A program made the position numbers and the translations under genes. Shown here in pieces: positions 1-9,000 of a DNA stretch of 12,023 nt; the first letter of the stretch is position 1, and each line of letters begins with the position of its first letter. The DNA is from Saccoglossus kowalevskii (taxonomy: Eukaryota; Hemichordata; Enteropneusta; Harrimaniidae). Location of the stretch: the NCBI RefSeq assembly GCF_000003605.2, contig NW_003121392.1, positions 1-12,023 of the forward strand, written 5' to 3'. Under the pieces are notes generated by a model, which was not told where the DNA came from, did no database searches, and saw only the letters and a list, made by a program, of their open reading frames with translations.

Positions 1-14
1 TCACATTTCTTAAC
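1..14 (-). other. left-edge divergence that creates the stop of the long frame
   Basis: The first three bases (tca, where consensus has cat) and a missing A in the run at 12-14 differ from every other unit. On the minus strand the missing base changes TGT TTA AGA into TGT TAA, ending the frame after KDC. This may be the true C-terminal end of the array or an error at a sequence end; the window does not extend far enough to tell. Confidence 0.6.
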
Positions 15-3000
15 AATCTTTTAACCCTTTGACCATAGAAACTTTATTTAGATCGTTATCAAGGGGACTGTATTTGGTAAGTAGGTAGCCATGTAGGTAG
101 CCATCATTTCTTAAACAATCTTTTAACCCTTTGACCATAGAAACTTTATTTAGACCGTTATCAAGGGGACTGTATTTGGTAAGTAGGTAGCCATGTAGGT
201 AGCCATCATTTCTTAAACAATCTTTTAACCCTTTGACCATAGAAACTTTATTTAGACCGTTATCAAGGGGACTGTATTTGGTAAGTAGGTAGCCATGTAG
301 GTAGCCATCATTTCTTAAACAATCTTTTAACCCTTTGACCATAGAAACTTTATTTAGACCGTTATCAAGGGGACTGTATTTGGTAAGTAGGTAGCCATGT
401 AGGTAGCCATCATTTCTTAAACAATCTTTTAATCCTTTGACCATAGAAACCTTATTTAGACCGTTATCAAGGGGACTGTATTTGGTAAGTAGGTAGCCAT
501 GTAGGTAGCCATCATTTCTTAAACAATCTTTTAACCCTTTGACCATAGAAACTTTATTTAGACCGTTATCAAGGGGTCTGTATTTGGTAAGTAGGTAGCC
601 ATGTAGGTAGCCATCATTTCTTAAACAATCTTTTAATCCTTTGACCATAGAAACTTTATTTAGACCGTTATCAAGGGGTCTGTATTTGGTAAGTAGGTAG
701 CCATGTAGGTAGCCATCATTTCTTAAACAATCTTTTAATCCTTTGACCATAGAAACTTTATTTAGACCGTTATCAAGGGGACTGTATTTGGTAAGTAGGT
801 AGCCATGTAGGTAGCCATCATTTCTTAAACAATCTTTTAACCCTTTGACCATAGAAACTTTATTTAGACCGTTATCAAGGGGACTGTATTTGGTAAGTAG
901 GTAGCCATGTAGGTAGCCATCATTTCTTAAACAATCTTTTAATCCTTTGACCATAGAAACTTTATTTAGACCGTTATCAAGGGGACTGTATTTGGTAAGT
1001 AGGTAGCCATGTAGGTAGCCATCATTTCTTAAACAATCTTTTAATCCTTTGACCATAGAAACTTTATTTAGACCGTTATCAAGGGGACTGTATTTGGTAA
1101 GTAGGTAGCCATGTAGGTAGCCATCATTTCTTAAACAATCTTTTAACCCTTTGACCATAGAAACTTTATTTAGACCGTTATCAAGGGGACTGTATTTGGT
1201 AAGTAGGTAGCCATGTAGGTAGCCATCATTTCTTAAACAATCTTTTAACCCTTTGACCATAGAAACTTTATTTAGACCGTTATCAAGGGGTCTGTATTTG
1301 GTAAGTAGGTAGCCATGTAGGTAGCCATCATTTCTTAAACAATCTTTTAACCCTTTGACCATAGAAACTTTATTTAGACCGTTGTCAAGGGGACTGTATT
1401 TGGTAAGTAGGTAGCCATGTAGGTAGCCATCATTTCTTAAACAATCTTTTAACCCTTTGACCATAGAAACTTTATTTAGACCGTTGTCAAGGGGACTGTA
1501 TTTGGTAAGTAGGTAGCCATGTAGGTAGCCATCATTTCTTAAACAATCTTTTAACCCTTTGACCATAGAAACTTTATTTAGACCGTTATCAAGGGGACTG
1601 TATTTGGTAAGTAGGTAGCCATGTAGGTAGCCATCATTTCTTAAACAATCTTTTAACCCTTTGACCATAGAAACTTTATTTAGACCGTTATCAAGGGGAC
1701 TGTATTTGGTAAGTAGGTAGCCATCATTTCTTAAACAATCTTTTAACCCTTTGACCATAGAAACTTTATTTAGACCGTTATCAAGGGGACTGTATTTGGT
1801 AAGTAGGTAGCCATGTAGGTAGCCATCATTTCTTAAACAATTTTTTAACCCTTTGACCATAGAAACTTTATTTAGACCGTTATCAAGGGGACTGTATTTG
1901 GTAAGTAGGTAGCCATGTAGGTAGCCATCATTTCTTAAACAATATTTTAACCCTTTGACCATAGAAACTTTATTTAGACCGTTATCAAGGGGACTGTATT
2001 TGGTAAGTAGGTAGCCATGTAGGTAGCCATCATTTCTTAAACAATCTTTTAACCCTTTGACCATAGAAACTTTATTTAGACCGTTATCAAGGGGTCTGTA
2101 TTTGGTAAGTAGGTAGCCATGTAGGTAGCCATCATTTCTTAAACAATCTTTTAACCCTTTGACCATAGAAACTTTATTTAGACCGTTATCAAGGGGACTG
2201 TATTTGGTAAGTAGGTAGCCATGTAGGTAGCCATCATTTCTTAAACAATCTTTTAACCCTTTGACCATAGAAACTTTATTTAGACCGTTATCAAGGGGAC
2301 TGTATTTGGTAAGTAGGTAGCCATGTAGGTAGCCATCATTTCTTAAACAATCTTTTAATCCTTTGACCATAGAAACTTTATTTAGACCGTTATCAAGGGG
2401 ACTGTATTTGGTAAGTAGGTAGCCATGTAGGTAGCCATCATTTCTTAAACAATCTTTTAACCCTTTGACCATAGAAACTTTATTTAGACCGTTATCAAGG
2501 GGACTGTATTTGGTAAGTAGGTAGCCATGTAGGTAGCCATCATTTCTTAAACAATCTTTTAACCCTTTGACCATAGAAACTTTATTTAGACCGTTATCAA
2601 GGGGACTGTATTTGGTAAGTAGGTAGCCATGTAGGTAGCCATCATTTCTTAAACAATCTTTTAACCCTTTGACCATAGAAACTTTATTTAGACCGTTATC
2701 AAGGGGACTGTATTTGGTAAGTAGGTAGCCATGTAGGTAGCCATCATTTCTTAAACAATCTTTTAACCCTTTGACCATAGAAACTTTATTTAGACCGTTA
2801 TCAAGGGGACTGTATTTGGTAAGTAGGTAGCCATGTAGGTAGCCATCATTTCTTAAACAATCTTTTAACCCTTTGACCATAGAAACTTTATTTAGACCGT
2901 TATCAAGGGGACTGTATTTGGTAAGTAGGTAGCCATGTAGGTAGCCATCATTTCTTAAACAATCTTTTAACCCTTTGACCATAGAAACTTTATTTAGACC

Positions 3001-6000
3001 GTTATCAAGGGGACTGTATTTGGTAAGTAGGTAGCCATGTAGGTAGCCATCATTTCTTAAACAATCTTTTAACCCTTTGACAATAGAAACTTTATTTAGA
3101 CCGTTGTCAAGGGGACTGTATTTGGTAAGTAGGTAGCCATGTAGGTAGCCATCATTTCTTAAACAATCTTTTAACCCTTTGACCATAGAAACTTTATTTA
3201 GACCGTTATCAAGGGGACTGTATTTGGTAAGTAGGTAGCCATGTAGGTAGCCATCATTTCTTAAACAATCTTTTAACCCTTTGACCATAGAAACTTTATT
3301 TAGACCGTTATCAAGGGGACTGTATTTGGTAAGTAGGTAGCCATGTAGGTAGCCATCATTTCTTAAACAATCTTTTAACCCTTTGACCATAGAAACTTTA
3401 TTTAGACCGTTATCAAGGGGACTGTATTTGGTAAGTAGGTAGCCATGTAGGTAGCCATCATTTCTTAAACAATCTTTTAATCCTTTGACCATAGAAACTT
3501 TATTTAGACCGTTATCAAGGGGACTGTATTTGGTAAGTAGGTAGCCATGTAGGTAGCCATCATTTCTTAAACAATCTTTTAATCCTTTGACCATAGAAAC
3601 TTTATTTAGACCGTTATCAAGGGGACTGTATTTGGTAAGTAGGTAGCCATGTAGGTAGCCATCATTTCTTAAACAATCTTTTAACCCTTTGACCATAGAA
3701 ACTTTATTTAGACCGTTATCAAGGGGACTGTATTTGGTAAGTAGGTAGCCATGTAGGTAGCCATCATTTCTTAAACAATCTTTTAATCCTTTGACCATAG
3801 AAACTTTATTTAGACCGTTATCAAGGGGACTGTATTTGGTAAGTAGGTAGCCATGTAGGTAGCCATCATTTCTTAAACAATCTTTTAATCCTTTGACCAT
3901 AGAAACTTTATTTAGACCGTTATCAAGGGGACTGTATTTGGTAAGTAGGTAGCCATGTAGGTAGCCATCATTTCTTAAACAATCTTTTAACCCTTTGACC
4001 ATAGAAACTTTATTTAGACCGTTATCAAGGGGACTGTATTTGGTAAGTAGGTAGCCATGTAGGTAGCCATCATTTCTTAAACAATCTTTTAACCCTTTGA
4101 CCATAGAAACTTTATTTAGACCGTTATCAAGGGGACTGTATTTGGTAAGTAGGTAGCCATGTAGGTAGCCATCATTTCTTAAACAATCTTTTAACCCTTT
4201 GACCATAGAAACTTTATTTAGACCGTTATCAAGGGGACTGTATTTGGTAAGTAGGTAGCCATGTAGATAGCCATCATTTCTTAAACAATCTTTTAATCCT
4301 TTGACCATAGAAACTTTATTTAGACCGTTATCAAGGGGACTGTATTTGGTAAGTAGGTAGCCATGTAGGTAGCCATCATTTCTTAAACAATCTTTTAACC
4401 CTTTGACCATAGAAACTTTATTTACACCGTTATCAAGGGGACTGTATTTGGTAAGTAGGTAGCCATGTAGGTAGCCATCATTTCTTAAACAATCTTTTAA
4501 CCCTTTGACCATAGAAACTTTATTTAGACCGTTATCAAGGGGACTGTATTTGGTAAGTAGGTAGCCATGTAGGTAGCCATCATTTCTTAAACAATCTTTT
4601 AACCCTTTGACCATAGAAACTTTATTTAGACCGTTATCAAGGGGACTGTATTTGGTAAGTAGGTAGCCATGTAGGTAGCCATCATTTCTTAAACAATCTT
4701 TTAACCCTTTGACCATAGAAACTTTATTTAGACCGTTATCAAGGGGACTGTATTTGGTAAGTAGGTAGCCATGTAGGTAGCCATCATTTCTTAAACAATC
4801 TTTTAACCCTTTGACCATAGAAACTTTATTTAGACCGTTATCAAGGGGACTGTATTTGGTAAGTAGGTAGCCATGTAGGTAGCCATCATTTCTTAAACAA
4901 TCTTTTAACCCTTTGACCATAGAAACTTTATTTAGACCGTTATCAAGGGGACTGTATTTGGTAAGTAGGTAGCCATGTAGGTAGCCATCATTTCTTAAAC
5001 AATCTTTTAACCCTTTGACCATAGAAACTTTATTTAGACCGTTATCAAGGGGACTGTATTTGGTAAGTAGGTAGCCATGTAGGTAGCCATCATTTCTTAA
5101 ACAATCTTTTAATCCTTTGACCATAGAAACCTTATTTAGACCGTTATCAAGGGGACTGTATTTGGTAAGTAGGTAGCCATGTAGGTAGCCATCATTTCTT
5201 AAACAATCTTTTAACCCTTTGACCATAGAAACTTTATTTAGACCGTTATCAAGGGGTCTGTATTTGGTAAGTAGGTAGCCATGTAGGTAGCCATCATTTC
5301 TTAAACAATCTTTTAATCCTTTGACCATAGAAACTTTATTTAGACCGTTATCAAGGGGACTGTATTTGGTAAGTAGGTAGCCATGTAGGTAGCCATCATT
5401 TCTTAAACAATCTTTTAACCCTTTGACCATAGAAACTTTATTTAGACCGTTATCAAGGGGACTGTATTTGGTAAGTAGGTAGCCATGTAGGTAGCCATCA
5501 TTTCTTAAACAATCTTTTAATCCTTTGACCATAGAAACTTTATTTAGACCGTTATCAAGGGGTCTGTATTTGGTAAGTAGGTAGCCATGTAGGTAGCCAT
5601 CATTTCTTAAACAATCTTTTAATCCTTTGACCATAGAAACTTTATTTAGACCGTTATCAAGGGGACTGTATTTGGTAAGTAGGTAGCCATGTAGGTAGCC
5701 ATCATTTCTTAAACAATCTTTTAACCCTTTGACCATAGAAACTTTATTTAGACCGTTATCAAGGGGACTGTATTTGGTAAGTAGGTAGCCATGTAGGTAG
5801 CCATCATTTCTTAAACAATCTTTTAATCCTTTGACCATAGAAACTTTATTTAGACCGTTATCAAGGGGACTGTATTTGGTAAGTAGGTAGCCATGTAGGT
5901 AGCCATCATTTCTTAAACAATCTTTTAACCCTTTGACCATAGAAACTTTATTTAGACCGTTATCAAGGGGACTGTATTTGGTAAGTAGGTAGCCATGTAG

Positions 6001-9000
6001 GTAGCCATCATTTCTTAAACAATCTTTTAACCCTTTGACCATAGAAACTTTATTTAGACCGTTATCAAGGGGACTGTATTTGGTAAGTAGGTAGCCATGT
6101 AGGTAGCCATCATTTCTTAAACAATCTTTTAACCCTTTGACCATAGAAACTTTATTTAGACCGTTATCAAGGGGACTGTATTTGGTAAGTAGGTAGCCAT
6201 GTAGGTAGCCATCATTTCTTAAACAATCTTTTAACCCTTTGACCATAGAAACTTTATTTAGACCGTTGTCAAGGGGACTGTATTTGGTAAGTAGGTAGCC
6301 ATGTAGGTAGCCATCATTTCTTAAACAATCTTTTAACCCTTTGACCATAGAAACTTTATTTAGACCGTTGTCAAGGGGACTGTATTTGGTAAGTAGGTAG
6401 CCATGTAGGTAGCCATCATTTCTTAAACAATCTTTTAACCCTTTGACCATAGAAACTTTATTTAGACCGTTATCAAGGGGACTGTATTTGGTAAGTAGGT
6501 AGCCATGTAGGTAGCCATCATTTCTTAAACAATCTTTTAACCCTTTGACCATAGAAACTTTATTTAGACCGTTATCAAGGGGACTGTATTTGGTAAGTAG
6601 GTAGCCATGTAGGTAGCCATCATTTCTTAAACAATCTTTTAACCCTTTGACCATAGAAACTTTATTTAGACCGTTATCAAGGGGACTGTATTTGGTAAGT
6701 AGGTAGCCATGTAGGTAGCCATCATTTCTTAAACAATCTTTTAACCCTTTGACAATAGAAACTTTATTTAGACCGTTGTCAAGGGGACTGTATTTGGTAA
6801 GTAGGTAGCCATGTAGGTAGCCATCATTTCTTAAACAATCTTTTAACCCTTTGACCATAGAAACTTTATTTAGACCGTTATCAAGGGGACTGTATTTGGT
6901 AAGTAGGTAGCCATGTAGGTAGCCATCATTTCTTAAACAATCTTTTAACCCTTTGACCATAGAAACTTTATTTAGACCGTTATCAAGGGGACTGTATTTG
7001 GTAAGTAGGTAGCCATGTAGGTAGCCATCATTTCTTAAACAATCTTTTAACCCTTTGACCATAGAAACTTTATTTAGACCGTTATCAAGGGGACTGTATT
7101 TGGTAAGTAGGTAGCCATGTAGGTAGCCATCATTTCTTAAACAATCTTTTAACCCTTTGACCATAGAAACTTTATTTAGACCGTTATCAAGGGGACTGTA
7201 TTTGGTAAGTAGGTAGCCATGTAGGTAGCCATCATTTCTTAAACAATCTTTTAACCCTTTGACCATAGAAACTTTATTTAGACCGTTATCAAGGGGACTG
7301 TATTTGGTAAGTAGGTAGCCATGTAGGTAGCCATCATTTCTTAAACAATCTTTTAACCCTTTGACCATAGAAACTTTATTTAGACCGTTATCAAGGGGTC
7401 TGTATTTGGTAAGTAGGTAGCCATGTAGGTAGCCATCATTTCTTAAACAATCTTTTAACCCTTTGACCATAGAAACTTTATTTAGACCGTTGTCAAGGGG
7501 ACTGTATTTGGTAAGTAGGTAGCCATGTAGGTAGCCATCATTTCTTAAACAATCTTTTAACCCTTTGACCATAGAAACTTTATTTAGACCGTTATCAAGG
7601 GGACTGTATTTGGTAAGTAGGTAGCCATGTAGGTAGCCATCATTTCTTAAACAATCTTTTAACCCTTTGACCATAGAAACTTTATTTAGACCGTTATCAA
7701 GGGGACTGTATTTGGTAAGTAGGTAGCCATGTAGGTAGCCATCATTTCTTAAACAATCTTTTAACCCTTTGACCATAGAAACTTTATTTAGACCGTTATC
7801 AAGGGGACTGTATTTGGTAAGTAGGTAGCCATGTAGGTAGCCATCATTTCTTAAACAATCTTTTAACCCTTTGACCATAGAAACTTTATTTAGACCGTTA
7901 TCAAGGGGACTGTATTTGGTAAGTAGGTAGCCATGTAGGTAGCCATCATTTCTTAAACAATCTTTTAACCCTTTGACCATAGAAACTTTATTTAGACCGT
8001 TATCAAGGGGACTGTATTTGGTAAGTAGGTAGCCATGTAGGTAGCCATCATTTCTTAAACAATCTTTTAACCCTTTGACCATAGAAACTTTATTTAGACC
8101 GTTATCAAGGGGACTGTATTTGGTAAGTAGGTAGCCATGTAGGTAGCCATCATTTCTTAAACAATCTTTTAACCCTTTGACCATAGAAACTTTATTTAGA
8201 CCGTTATCAAGGGGACTGTATTTGGTAAGTAGGTAGCCATGTAGGTAGCCATCATTTCTTAAACAATCTTTTAACCCTTTGACCATAGAAACTTTATTTA
8301 GACCGTTGTCAAGGGGACTGTATTTGGTAAGTAGGTAGCCATGTAGGTAGCCATCATTTCTTAAACAATCTTTTAATCCTTTGACCATAGAAACTTTATT
8401 TAGACCGTTATCAAGGGGACTGTATTTGGTAAGTAGGTAGCCATGTAGGTAGCCATCATTTCTTAAACAATCTTTTAACCCTTTGACCATAGAAACTTTA
8501 TTTAGACCGTTATCAAGGGGACTGTATTTGGTAAGTAGGTAGCCATGTAGGTAGCCATCATTTCTTAAACAATCTTTTAACCCTTTGACCATAGAAACTT
8601 TATTTAGACCGTTATCAAGGGGACTGTATTTGGTAAGTAGGTAGCCATGTAGGTAGCCATCATTTCTTAAACAATCTTTTAACCCTTTGACCATAGAAAC
8701 TTTATTTAGACCGTTGTCAAGGGGACTGTATTTGGTAAGTAGGTAGCCATGTAGGTAGCCATCATTTCTTAAACAATCTTTTAATCCTTTGACCATAGAA
8801 ACTTTATTTAGACCGTTATCAAGGGGACTGTATTTGGTAAGTAGGTAGCCATGTAGGTAGCCATCATTTCTTAAACAATCTTTTAACCCTTTGACCATAG
8901 AAACTTTATTTAGATCGTTATCAAGGGGACTGTATTTGGTAAGTAGGTAGCCATGTAGGTAGCCATCATTTCTTAAACAATCTTTTAATCCTTTGACCAT

